A stretch of DNA of 64,000 nucleotides from assembly GCA_963719485.1 (NCBI GenBank), contig OY970387.1, positions 4,340,001-4,404,000 on the forward strand, given 5' to 3'. Positions 23,848 to 32,204 of the stretch are shown in pieces; the first letter of the stretch is position 1; each line of letters begins with the position of its first letter. A program made the translations under genes and the position numbers. The notes beneath the pieces are model-generated. The model saw only the letters and a list, made by a program, of their open reading frames with translations. It made no database searches and was not told the DNA's origin. The stretch comes from Bog-473 sp963719485. Its GTDB lineage: Bacteria; Actinomycetota; Acidimicrobiia; Acidimicrobiales; RAAP-2.

Positions 23848-24084
23848 CTACCCGGAGAACCTGCCCGCTGTGGATTTGGCGCGGAGGACCTGCTGCCGCC
23901 TCACTTGCTTTCGGTATGACTTCTTCAACGTGCACCAGATAGGGCTTGCGACACCGAAGCATATGAACAACGAGATAACCGCGGCGAGTGGGTGTTCGAT
24001 GCCAAAGGCAATCGTGAAGACCAGCATAAGGAGCGCGGTGACAAGCTCCACGATACCTATCAGCAGGCTAAACATTCCGTACAT
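23848..24084 (-). CDS. Small membrane protein, paralogue of the 91-residue protein at 4.8 kb
   Basis: The product has 78 residues with two hydrophobic segments split by the GIEHP turn and a basic tail (LKKSYRKQVRRQQ). It matches the 4771-5046 protein over its whole length. The ATG is preceded by AGGAGG and by the same CTGATACACCCCT leader. The two copies lie 19 kb apart on opposite strands, so they arose by transposition or transfer rather than tandem duplication. Function is unknown. Confidence 0.75.
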   Translation of the reverse strand: MYGMFSLLIGIVELVTALLMLVFTIAFGIEHPLAAVISLFICFGVASPIWCTLKKSYRKQVRRQQVLRAKSTAGRFSG

Positions 24085-24131
24085 GGCAACCTCCTAGCCG
24101 GCACCGTAGGACAGGGGTGTATCAGCGGAGC
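24085..24131 (-). promoter_or_regulatory. Leader shared with the gene at 4771
   Basis: Reading leftward, CGCTGATACACCCCTGTCCTAC and the AGGAGG site match the leader at 4722-4770. The 15 bases between the two blocks differ. Confidence 0.5.
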
Positions 24132-24211
24132 CCGCAGCGGGCCATGGGAAGGACTGAGCTCGACGAGTGGCGCGATGCCCCGATCGAGCCTCGCTCCCCT
24201 GGTCTACCGTG

Positions 24212-24454
24212 ATGCTCATGGCATCAATGCCCCAGCCCGGCGACCCCTGCCCAGGGTTCATCGCCGAGGCCGGCCGCTGCTGGCAGATGGTCTACGACCA
24301 CAACTTCCAAGCGACACACTGCGCCGAGGAACCGACCCACACCGGCCGCTGGCGATCGCCGAGGGGTGACCGTTGGTGGCGGGTGTGGTCGTGCGGCCAT
24401 CATCTCGAAGGACTGACCGGGATCCGCGACGCTGGCTGGCGCCGAGCTCGGTAA
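24212..24454 (+). CDS. Small Cys/His-containing protein, function unknown
   Basis: From the ATG at 24212 the product has 80 residues. Three cysteine/histidine clusters (CPGF..AGRCW, THCAEE, WSCGHH) look like a small zinc site, and WRSPRGDRWWRVW forms a Trp-rich strand. I believe this is a conserved small actinobacterial protein but cannot assign a name or role. ATG 24218 is an alternative start. Confidence 0.5.
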   Translation: MLMASMPQPGDPCPGFIAEAGRCWQMVYDHNFQATHCAEEPTHTGRWRSPRGDRWWRVWSCGHHLEGLTGIRDAGWRRAR

Positions 24455-24471
24455 CGCCTCGAGCCGGTACC

Positions 24472-24735
24472 TCAAAAGGTCGTCGGCGGCGTGGTCGGCT
24501 TGCCCTGGATCTTGGCCAAGGCCTCCTGGGCGAAGGCCTGCACGACGCTCGCATCGGGCGACGTGTCCTCGTAAACCGGGTTGACGAAGTACTGCCTGAA
24601 CAGCACGACATCTATTTTGGCCGTCATAACGCCGGCGTTGACGTTGACCTCGTAAGCACTCGAATTCGGCCTCTCGGCGCTCACCTCTTGGGTGGCGGGT
24701 TGGTCAAGGGGAAGCCGCAGGCTTAGCGAGGACAC
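24472..24735 (-). CDS. Possible C-terminal fragment of a secreted protein
   Basis: An 87-codon frame with reasonable composition in residues 28-87 (AYEVNVNAGVMTAKIDVVLF and a Thr/Pro end). There is no signal peptide or recognisable domain start, and the first 25 residues look unlike a native N-terminus. It may be the remains of a longer lipoprotein gene. Support is weak. Confidence 0.3.
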   Translation of the reverse strand: MSSLSLRLPLDQPATQEVSAERPNSSAYEVNVNAGVMTAKIDVVLFRQYFVNPVYEDTSPDASVVQAFAQEALAKIQGKPTTPPTTF

Positions 24736-24801
24736 GGAGCGCAGCGGAGTCCCGCAGCGACCCTTGACAAACCGGTCATCCTCTCGAGATCACAATGCGA
24801 A

Positions 24802-24822
24802 AGGCCGGCCCGTGGCCGGCCT
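24802..24822. terminator. Perfect 9-bp inverted repeat, possible bidirectional terminator
   Basis: AGGCCGGCC (24802-24810) is followed after three bases by GGCCGGCCT (24814-24822). No T-run follows on either side. It lies between the ends of leftward genes in a 290-bp region without other features. Confidence 0.4.
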
Positions 24823-25024
24823 ACTTGCAGCTTTTCGGGATGCCTCGAGATCTCCTACGCCCCTGAGAGTTCCTGCTGCGAGAGGCATAGTCTGCACGGG
24901 CGTGGGCAAGCAAAGCCCGAGCACGCTGCTGCAGCGAACCCGCCGGCGACATCAGTCATTTGATCGATTCGCAAGACCTTCGTTTGCCGCTTCTCGAATC
25001 GCTTTATCAAAAGCCGTGCTCCGG

Positions 25025-25375
25025 CTACGTGTCGCGCGTATCGGCAGGGTCGAAGGTGTTGTGATGGGTCCGCCACACGGTCTCAACGGGAACGCTAAGT
25101 TCGTCACCAATTGCCTGCCACGGGATTCGCTCCGCCCGTGCTACATCCACGGCTTCATGCTCTTTCAGCCTCAACCATGCTCGGAGAGTGCGGATCGCCG
25201 GCAGCGACTCCCCCGGATTACCGCTCCGAATGGCAGCCAGCAAGTTCGTGAGCTCTGCGAGCTCGGCGACTCCGGAAAGGTGCGCCAGCGGATCACCGAT
25301 ACGTTCTCTCAATGTTTCGACCACACGCTCGTACCTTCGACGGGCTGCTGACTCCAACTCGTCCTCGTCAGACAT
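25025..25375 (-). CDS. Small helical protein with an HTH-like C-terminus
   Basis: From the ATG at 25375 the 116-residue product starts MSDEDELESAARRRYERVVETL. It is helical throughout and ends with IPWQAIGDELSVPVETVWRTHHN, which resembles the HTH of sigma-factor region 4 and related small actinobacterial DNA-binding proteins. A DNA-binding role is an inference from that segment. It lies downstream of ftsH on the same strand. Confidence 0.55.
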   Translation of the reverse strand: MSDEDELESAARRRYERVVETLRERIGDPLAHLSGVAELAELTNLLAAIRSGNPGESLPAIRTLRAWLRLKEHEAVDVARAERIPWQAIGDELSVPVETVWRTHHNTFDPADTRDT

Positions 25376-25526
25376 CGCACCAGGATACGCTCGATCCGGA
25401 CGATGGCTGTCGGGGCAAATCGAAGCGGCGGATGGTGATTGGACGGAACCGGTAACCGGGGGCACGGGCGGCGCCTAGCGAGCAGTTCCTCAGTCAGCAT
25501 CACTTGAGTGGGTGATTTCTCCAGGG

Positions 25527-27458
25527 TCAGGAGGGGCCGACTGGTTCTGCGGACGCGAGTGGCTCGATGGTTGCTTCCAAGCCATGCGCAGAACGTTGCG
25601 TCCGACCGACGATGTCAGCGAGTTCCTCTCCAGAGATCGTCTCCTTCTCGAGAAGCTCGGCGATGACGGCGTCGAGGGTGACACGGTGGTCGCTGAGCAG
25701 CACGCGTGCTCGCGCCTCGGCCTCGTTGAGTAGCCGGCTCACTTCCTGGTCGATGATCTCTTGGGTACCCTCGGCGTAAGGGCGTTCGGCCCCGAATGGA
25801 GAAGCGCCCTGGGATAGTCCGTCCGACCCGTAGCCGATGGGCCCGAGTCGTGGCGAGAGTCCCCACTCGGTCACCATCTTGATGGCCAGCTCGGTCGCAC
25901 CCGAGAGGTCGCTGGCCGCGCCGGTGGAGGCCTCACCGATGATCAGATTTTCCGAGGCCCGGCCACCGAGGCGGACGGCCAAAGAGTCGAGAAGGTAACC
26001 CTCCGAATAGAGGTGCCGTTCGTCGACGGGGAGCTGCTCAGTAACCCCAAGGGCGCGTCCGGCGGGCAGGATCGTGATCTTGGCCACCGGATCCGCGTGC
26101 TTTGAGAGAAAGGCGACCAGGGCGTGACCCGCTTCGTGAATGGCAACTGACCGTTTCTCTTCGGGGAGGAGCGCATTGGAGCCATCACGGCGCCCGAGCA
26201 GGACCCGGTCGCGGGCCTCGTCGATGTCGCCGGCCGATATGACGTCGCGGTCGGCTCGGATGGCCACGATGGCTGCCTCGTTGATCAGGTTGGCTAGATC
26301 TGCTCCTGAGAACCCAGGGGTCGCCCGTGCCACGGCATCGAGAGCGACATCGGGCCCGAGGTGCTTACCCTTGCTGTGGACGGCGAGGATGGCGGCCCGT
26401 TCAGCCTGGTTGGGGAGGGGGATCTCCACCTCACGATCGAAGCGGCCGGGACGGAGCAGGGCCGGATCGAGCACCTCGGGGCGGTTTGTGGCGGCCATCA
26501 CGACCACTCCTGTCGTGGGGTCGAAACCGTCCATCTCGGCCAGGAGCTGGTTGAGGGTCTGTTCGCGTTCGTCGTTGGAACCGAAGGCCGAGCCACCTCG
26601 TCGCTGGCCGATGGCGTCGATCTCGTCAATGAAGATGATGGAGGGGCCCCGCTTGCGGGCATCGGCGAAGAGATCGCGGACCCGGGACGCTCCCACCCCG
26701 ACGAACAGTTCGACAAAGGTCGACCCGGTCAGAGCCAGAAAGGGCACCTCTGCCTCACCGGCCACGGCTCGGGCCATGAGGGTCTTGCCGGTCCCAGGTG
26801 GGCCGACCAAGAGGACCCCACGAGGCCCGACGGCCCCCGCTCGGGCGTAGCGCTCGGGATGGCTCAAGAAGTCGACGACTTCTGCGACCTCGCGCTTGGA
26901 TCCCTCGTACCCGGCGATGTCGGCGAAGCGCGTCGTGGGTTTGTCCTCGTCATAGAGCTTGGCCCTCGACCCCCCGAAGCCCATGATCCCTCCGGCCAAT
27001 TGCTTGGCGTTCCGCCGCCCGATCCAGATGAAGAAGGCGACGAACAGCAACAGGGGCAGGAAGGAGAGCAGATCGGTGAGAAGAGCGGAACCTTGGCCGA
27101 CGCCAGTGACGTCGACGTCATGGGCTTTCAGGGTCGGGGCAAGTTGGGGGTCGTCAATGGCAGTGGGGATCTGGCTGGTGTAATTGTCACCTCCCTTCAA
27201 CGTGCCGGTGATGGCGCCGCTGGGATTGACCGATGCGGCGTGCACGTCCCCCGCTTTGACCTCGGACACGAACTTCGAGTAACTGAAGTTCTTCGTCGGC
27301 GTGCTCGACATGTGAGGCAGAGAAAAGAGAATCAGCGTGATCACCACGCCTGCCGGCAACAGCCACCTTCGCCAGGGCGGTGGAGGAGGGCCTGCCGGTG
27401 CAGGGGGTCGATCGTTGGGCCTGCCCGGTCTCGCTGTCCCGGTGAGATGACGACTCAT
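25527..27458 (-). CDS. ftsH: ATP-dependent zinc metalloprotease FtsH
   Basis: The 643-residue product has two membrane segments (near 35-50 and 125-145) around a short periplasmic domain, an AAA+ ATPase with Walker A GPPGTGKT, Walker B FIDEID and the second region of homology (ATNRPEVLDPALLRPGRFDR), then the zinc protease motif HEAGH and a C-terminal helical region. It degrades membrane and damaged cytosolic proteins. The ATG at 27458 was preferred; a GTG at 27467 adds three residues. It sits beside MsrA, MsrB and catalase in the candidate island, so it is probably a second, stress-related FtsH copy; the main chromosomal copy is not in this window. Confidence 0.95.
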   Translation of the reverse strand: MSRHLTGTARPGRPNDRPPAPAGPPPPPWRRWLLPAGVVITLILFSLPHMSSTPTKNFSYSKFVSEVKAGDVHAASVNPSGAITGTLKGGDNYTSQIPTAIDDPQLAPTLKAHDVDVTGVGQGSALLTDLLSFLPLLLFVAFFIWIGRRNAKQLAGGIMGFGGSRAKLYDEDKPTTRFADIAGYEGSKREVAEVVDFLSHPERYARAGAVGPRGVLLVGPPGTGKTLMARAVAGEAEVPFLALTGSTFVELFVGVGASRVRDLFADARKRGPSIIFIDEIDAIGQRRGGSAFGSNDEREQTLNQLLAEMDGFDPTTGVVVMAATNRPEVLDPALLRPGRFDREVEIPLPNQAERAAILAVHSKGKHLGPDVALDAVARATPGFSGADLANLINEAAIVAIRADRDVISAGDIDEARDRVLLGRRDGSNALLPEEKRSVAIHEAGHALVAFLSKHADPVAKITILPAGRALGVTEQLPVDERHLYSEGYLLDSLAVRLGGRASENLIIGEASTGAASDLSGATELAIKMVTEWGLSPRLGPIGYGSDGLSQGASPFGAERPYAEGTQEIIDQEVSRLLNEAEARARVLLSDHRVTLDAVIAELLEKETISGEELADIVGRTQRSAHGLEATIEPLASAEPVGPS

Positions 27459-27581
27459 TCGAACCACTTATAGGTGCCTCATGCTCACTCCCCCACCTTC
27501 GGAGTGACGTTGTTGGACCTGTAAGTCCGTCCTGCAAGGTTGGACCCGATTGCTTGGCCCCGGAGAGGCAGGGAATGGCAC

Positions 27582-28229
27582 TCAATGTCCACGAATATGA
27601 GGGAGGACCCCTTCAGCCAATGTGTCCGGGACTCTCAGATGCAAGTGAGTCAACAAAGCAGCCAGTTTCGCGTCGAGTTCGTGTCCAACGGCGGTCACTC
27701 TGGGATCGGCGAAACTACCGAACTGATCGCTGGGCTTGTCGATCGTGAAAAATGCCTGCCCGTCCGAATGGCTCCAAATCGCAGGGTGAAGTGGTGCGTA
27801 CATCACGACGGACGGCTCGAATCGGAACATCCGTTCCATGATGATGTGGTTTCCCATCAGATAGGCAACCGCCGAGCTTGAATCTCCTGCGAGGCGCACT
27901 ACCGGGTCGACGTCATTGGTCCAATAGAGAAGGAATCCGCATGGCGTTGTTCGTCCGACGAGATCAACCATCTCGCCCCATGGTGCGCCTCGACTCACCA
28001 GTTCGCGCACTTGGTCGAGTGGAAGGGGAGTCACGGCATCCTCAAACCGCGCTCGGAACTCGGATTGAACCATCCCAGTCGGAATCGTCATGCGGTTCAC
28101 GACATAGGTCATAGTGACGGGGTCGATCGACACGCCGTCCCCCTTCTCTGTGTGGAAACCCGAGAGTGGAGTCACTTCTGAGTCAGAGTCCTCATGCTCG
28201 AGATTGCTGCATGACTGGGTTGCCGGCAC
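27582..28229 (-). CDS. DUF302-like protein
   Basis: The 215-residue product contains GFLLYWTNDVDPVVRLAG and YLMGNHIIMERMFRFEPSV followed by APLHPAIW, which resembles the DUF302 fold (a small alpha/beta dimer, some members binding heme or DNA). It ends HIRGH. The N-terminal 35 residues are poorly conserved, so the real start may be an internal Met. It lies between ftsH and msrA on the same strand. The role is unknown; the context points to stress responses. Confidence 0.6.
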   Translation of the reverse strand: MPATQSCSNLEHEDSDSEVTPLSGFHTEKGDGVSIDPVTMTYVVNRMTIPTGMVQSEFRARFEDAVTPLPLDQVRELVSRGAPWGEMVDLVGRTTPCGFLLYWTNDVDPVVRLAGDSSSAVAYLMGNHIIMERMFRFEPSVVMYAPLHPAIWSHSDGQAFFTIDKPSDQFGSFADPRVTAVGHELDAKLAALLTHLHLRVPDTLAEGVLPHIRGH

Positions 28230-28299
28230 CTGTCGTCGTCGGTGGCTCGTCTGACCGTCGTTCTTCCATTGCTCCCCTTTCCCGGATTGACGAGCTGCG

Positions 28300-28815
28300 T
28301 CAGGCCACTTCGCTTCGCCGAGGCAACACCCAGCCCGGCCGGGGGAAGTGGCAGGTGTAGCCGTTCGGGTAGTGCTCCAGATAGTCCTGATGCTCGGGTT
28401 CGGCCTTCCAGAAGGGACCCGCGGGGCTGATCTCGGTGGCGACCTTGCCAGGCCAAAGCCCTGAGGCTTCTACGTCGGCGACGGTATCCTCGGCCACCCG
28501 GCGCTGCTCGTCGTCGAGGTAGAAGATGGCAGAGCGGTAGCTCGTGCCCACATCGTTGCCCTGGCGGTTGATCGTCGTGGGGTCGTGGATCTGAAAGAAG
28601 AACTCGAGCACCTCGCGGTACGAGGTCACGGACGAGTCGAAGGTGATCTCGATCGCCTCGGCGTGGGTGCCGTGGTTTCTATACGTGGCGTCGGCCACGT
28701 CACCCCCTGTGTAGCCCACCCGGGTGGAGAGCACGCCGGGGCGCTTGCGGATCAGATCCTGCAAACCCCAAAAGCACCCGCCGGCCAGGATCGCCTTTTC
28801 GGTGCGATCACTCAT
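28300..28815 (-). CDS. msrA: Peptide-methionine (S)-S-oxide reductase MsrA
   Basis: The 171-residue product has the catalytic GCFWG motif near the N-terminus, then RVGYTGGDVADATYRNHGTHAEAIEI and HDPTTINRQGNDVGTSYRS, all diagnostic for MsrA. It reduces S-methionine sulfoxide in proteins with thioredoxin. The ATG at 28815 begins four nt after the msrB stop, so the two are co-transcribed and probably coupled. It ends with a short basic tail. Confidence 0.95.
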   Translation of the reverse strand: MSDRTEKAILAGGCFWGLQDLIRKRPGVLSTRVGYTGGDVADATYRNHGTHAEAIEITFDSSVTSYREVLEFFFQIHDPTTINRQGNDVGTSYRSAIFYLDDEQRRVAEDTVADVEASGLWPGKVATEISPAGPFWKAEPEHQDYLEHYPNGYTCHFPRPGWVLPRRSEVA

Positions 28816-28819
28816 CGAA

Positions 28820-29287
28820 CTACCTCCTTTGGTTCTTCGGTTCATCAAAAACCGTCTTGTACCGTCCGTAGCCTTCGGCCTCGAGGTCGTCGTAGGGAAC
28901 GAAGCGGAGAGCCGCCGAGTTGATGCAGTACCGCAGGCCGCCCTCCTGCGGTGGACCGTCGTCGAAGACATGACCGAGATGGCTATCGCCGTGGTTCGAG
29001 CGGACCTCAGTACGGATCATGGCGTGCCTTGCATCCAGCTTCTCCACCACATTGGTGGGTTCGAGAGGCATGGTGAAGCTCGGCCACCCCGATCCACTGT
29101 CGAACTTGTTGGTAGAGGCGAACAGCGGCTCTCCGGACACGACATCCACGTAGATGCCCGCATCCTTCTTGTTCCAGAACTCGTTGTCGAAGGGAGCCTC
29201 AGTGGCACCCTCCTGGGTCACCGCGTACTGCAGGTCGTTCAGGTCGGCAATCCTCTTGAAGTTCTCGCCGCATTCGTCTTGTGTCAT
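28820..29287 (-). CDS. msrB: Peptide-methionine (R)-S-oxide reductase MsrB
   Basis: The 155-residue product shows FDSGSGWPSF, HLGHVFDDGP and the catalytic RYCINSAALRF. The two CxxC pairs that bind zinc in many MsrB proteins are absent (YVDVVSGEPLF replaces the first), so this is the zinc-free type. It reduces R-methionine sulfoxide and complements MsrA. A GGAGG site precedes the ATG by about 12 nt. Confidence 0.95.
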   Translation of the reverse strand: MTQDECGENFKRIADLNDLQYAVTQEGATEAPFDNEFWNKKDAGIYVDVVSGEPLFASTNKFDSGSGWPSFTMPLEPTNVVEKLDARHAMIRTEVRSNHGDSHLGHVFDDGPPQEGGLRYCINSAALRFVPYDDLEAEGYGRYKTVFDEPKNQRR

Positions 29288-29338
29288 CTTCGCTTTAGTC
29301 CTCCAAGTTCGTTCGGACTCGAAGACCGGACACGGCTT

Positions 29339-29713
29339 TCACGCCGTATTCATCCCTTTAGCTACAAGAACGGACGCGCTATCCGATTGAGGGCGATCGG
29401 CTAACTCGAGCGAACCCGTTCGGGCCGACTGGTCACACCGATTGATGGTCCTACCAATCTCTCGGTGCAGGCCCTCCATGGCAGTCTCTGTGCTGATCAC
29501 GCCTGCGTGCCAAGCGATGTCGATGTGAAGGGCGATCAATGCAAGATGAAGCCCCTCATAGGCGACATCTCCAGCTGGAAGGGCCTGCTGGCTCGTGGCC
29601 GTCCACCCCACGCGTTGCGTTATCAATGTGGACACGCCGTTCACCCAGCCTGAGTTGACGTTGGCAGCGGCATCCTCAGTGGGGTCGTGCTCGGTGAGTG
29701 GCCTTTCCATCAC
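29339..29713 (-). CDS. Small helical protein, relative of the product at 47071-47421
   Basis: The 124-residue product has a central GLHLALIALHIDIAWHAG...TAMEGLHREI helix pair. The protein at 47071-47421 has LHLALVATQLQVVWHAR.NTAERAMQLLDQ at the same place, so the two are distant paralogues. Its ATG overlaps the catalase stop (ATGA), which couples it to the catalase. I do not recognise a named family. Confidence 0.6.
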   Translation of the reverse strand: MMERPLTEHDPTEDAAANVNSGWVNGVSTLITQRVGWTATSQQALPAGDVAYEGLHLALIALHIDIAWHAGVISTETAMEGLHREIGRTINRCDQSARTGSLELADRPQSDSASVLVAKGMNTA

Positions 29714-31176
29714 CCCCGCCTCTCAAGCGTGGCTGCCTCGATAACGCTCCCAACCTCTTTGTCGATATTTCGCCAATAGGCAAAGGCGCGCTTGAGGACC
29801 TCCTCGCGACGGAGTCCGGAGAGAATGCTCGACACGGTATCGATCAGGCGGTCGCGGCCGGCATCGTCCATCACCTCGATGAGCAGGGTCTTCGCCTGTC
29901 CGAAATCGTCGTCCTCGGAGTGCAGCGTGGAGGCGGCTCGCACCATCTCGCCGTCCGCCGCCCATACGGCCTGCTCCGCGTAGGTGGAAGTCTCAGCCGC
30001 CGGCGCCCTGTCGAACGAGTTGGGGTAGTACACAGGGTCGGTGACGTTGTCCACACGCATCGCACCGTCCTTGGAGTAGCTCCGGACGGCGGAGCGGGGT
30101 CGGTTGACCGGGATCTGCTGGTAGTTGACTCCGAGGCGGGCGCGATGGGCATCCGCGTAGGAGAAGCCGCGGGCGAGGAGCATCTTGTCCGGCGAGAGAC
30201 CGGTCCCCGGCACAGTGTTGTTGGGTTGAAAGGCAACCTGCTCCATCTCGGTGTGATAATCGCTGACGTTTCGATTCAGCGTGAGACGTCCCACCTCGAT
30301 CAGTGGATAGTCGCCGTGCGGCCAGACCTTGGTCAGATCGAAGGGGTTGAAGCGGTAGGTCTTCGCGGCATTGAACGGCATGATCTGCATGCGGAGCGTC
30401 CAATTCGGGAACTCCTCGTGCTCGATCGCCTCGTAGAGGTCGCGTTGGTGGTAGTCGCCATCCCAACCCGCGATGCGGTCCGCCTCGTCTTGGGTCAGAC
30501 ACTCGATGCCCTGGTCGCACTTGAAGTGGTATTTCACCCAGAACCGCTCGCCCTCGGCGTTGACCCACATGTATGTGTGCGACGAGTAGCCGTTCATGTG
30601 GCGCCACGATCTCGGGATGCCCCGGTCACCCATCAGCCAGGTCACCTGGTGGGCGGACTCGGGCGAGAGCGTCCAGAAGTCCCACTGCATGTCGGCGTCG
30701 CGCAGGTTGTTGGTTGCCAACCGCTTCTGCGACCGTATGAAGTTCTGGAACTTGATCGGATCGCGCATGAAGAAGACTGGCGTGTTGTTGCCGACGATGT
30801 CGAGATTTCCCTCACTCGTGTAGAAGCGGACCGCGAAGCCCCGCGGGTCGCGCCAGGTGTCAGGCGAGCCCCGTTCGCCGGCGACTGTCGAGAAGCGAAC
30901 GACCACCTCGGTTTCGATTCCGGACGCGAAGACCGCTGCCTTGGTGTACCGGCTGACGTCCCGCGTCACGGTGAACGTGCCGAAGGCTCCACCGCCCTTG
31001 GCATGGGGTTGTCGCTCGGGGATGCGTTCGCGATTGAAGTTCGCCATCTGCTCGATCAGGTAAAAGTCCTGCAACAACACGGGGCCGTCGGGCCCAATTG
31101 TCAGCGAGTGCTCTTGGCTGGCCACGGGGATGCCGGCGTCCGACGTCGTCGCTGGACGAGATTGTGACGAACTCAT
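29710..31176 (-). CDS. katA: Monofunctional heme catalase
   Basis: The 488-residue product is a small-subunit (clade 3-like) catalase: the catalytic His lies in ERIPERQPHAKGGGAFG, the distal Asn in VGNNTPVFF, and the heme-ligand Tyr in the RLGVNYQQIPVNRP region context (SYADAHRARLG). It converts hydrogen peroxide to water and oxygen in the cytoplasm. The ATG has GGAGAGG upstream. A short overlapping frame ending at 31173 (ATGA with the catalase start) could encode a roughly 31-residue hydrophobic leader peptide. Catalase, MsrA, MsrB and FtsH together form a damage-response group. Confidence 0.95.
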   Translation of the reverse strand: MSSSQSRPATTSDAGIPVASQEHSLTIGPDGPVLLQDFYLIEQMANFNRERIPERQPHAKGGGAFGTFTVTRDVSRYTKAAVFASGIETEVVVRFSTVAGERGSPDTWRDPRGFAVRFYTSEGNLDIVGNNTPVFFMRDPIKFQNFIRSQKRLATNNLRDADMQWDFWTLSPESAHQVTWLMGDRGIPRSWRHMNGYSSHTYMWVNAEGERFWVKYHFKCDQGIECLTQDEADRIAGWDGDYHQRDLYEAIEHEEFPNWTLRMQIMPFNAAKTYRFNPFDLTKVWPHGDYPLIEVGRLTLNRNVSDYHTEMEQVAFQPNNTVPGTGLSPDKMLLARGFSYADAHRARLGVNYQQIPVNRPRSAVRSYSKDGAMRVDNVTDPVYYPNSFDRAPAAETSTYAEQAVWAADGEMVRAASTLHSEDDDFGQAKTLLIEVMDDAGRDRLIDTVSSILSGLRREEVLKRAFAYWRNIDKEVGSVIEAATLERRG

Positions 31177-31308
31177 GCCTCTCCTTTTCGTCTACGAATC
31201 GAGCCTCCGAGGCCACCGGCGAGACCGGCGCCGATCAAGCAGATCGTGACGCCGGCCTCGCCGATCACGGCTCCGGATATCGTCGATGTCAGCCCGAACA
31301 GCGAGGGC

Positions 31309-31989
31309 TCACACGGACTTGGCAGCCTCCAGAATGACGTCAATGACCACATCCGGGTGGGACAGCATCGGAACGTGGCTGCTGGCCACTTCGGTGATCG
31401 TTCCATTCATGCGCTTGGCGGCGGCCCTTTCGAGATCGGGGTGAACGGCCAGGTCATCCGTTCCGACGATGTTCCAACAGGGCTTGTCTCTCCAAGCTGA
31501 TCTTTGAACCTTCGCGCCGAACAGCGTTGCTGCTGGGGGGTTGGCGGTCGCGTAGACAACCTGCTTCTCCTCCTCGGTCAGGTCAGCGGCGAAGTACTCG
31601 ATGCCTTCGGGGAGCATCCAGACGCGCCCGTCCTCAACCTTGATTGACTTGAACACGTCCGTCTTGGGGAACTTGTCCTGCTGTCCCTGCAACGTTTCGG
31701 TCTCATCGGGCCCAAGCGCGTTGATGTAGACGAGGGCGGCGACCCGATCGTCGTTTCCTGCCGCGGTGATGACAGCACCCCCGTACGAGTGTCCCACCAA
31801 GACAATGGGACTCGGAACTTGTCCAAACGTTCTGATGCAGCAGTCAACATCGGCCTGGAAGTCGTCAAGAGCGTGCTGGCTGGCGATTACCTCGTAGCCT
31901 TCCGCACGAAGGGGCGGCATGAGCTTGGCGAAACATGACCCGTCCGCCCAGATGCCGTGTGCGAAGGCGATGCTTTTGGCTGGTGACAT
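31309..31989 (-). CDS. Alpha/beta-fold hydrolase
   Basis: The 226-residue product has FAHGIWADGSCFAKL (oxyanion region) and VGHSYGG with the nucleophile Ser, VGTDDLAVHP with the acid Asp, and SSHVPMLSHP with the catalytic His. The ATG at 31989 has AAGGAG seven nt upstream. Two related proteins occur at 47428-48138 and 48302-49186. The natural substrate is unknown; relatives act on esters or small signalling compounds. Confidence 0.9.
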   Translation of the reverse strand: MSPAKSIAFAHGIWADGSCFAKLMPPLRAEGYEVIASQHALDDFQADVDCCIRTFGQVPSPIVLVGHSYGGAVITAAGNDDRVAALVYINALGPDETETLQGQQDKFPKTDVFKSIKVEDGRVWMLPEGIEYFAADLTEEEKQVVYATANPPAATLFGAKVQRSAWRDKPCWNIVGTDDLAVHPDLERAAAKRMNGTITEVASSHVPMLSHPDVVIDVILEAAKSV

Positions 31990-32204
31990 AGTGAACTCCT
32001 TGCTAGATACGGATACCACTACGGGCATCGTGCGCCCCACTACTGCAAAGGCGCTGTAAAGGCTCTGCAAAGAACAGATTTGCCAGGGGCCTCGAGGGGC
32101 AGTGGGTACGCCAAGAACAGTCCGAGTGTTGATGGCAACATTGGAGAGCACGTACGTTCGCCACTTTCACGTGCGTCCATCGACGTAACGGCGACTGCGC
32201 CACA

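Noticed and set aside
31173..31300. Separate small membrane protein gene overlapping the catalase start
   Set aside because: Only a short hydrophobic frame with a possible GTG start is present; it is mentioned as a possible leader peptide in the catalase entry.
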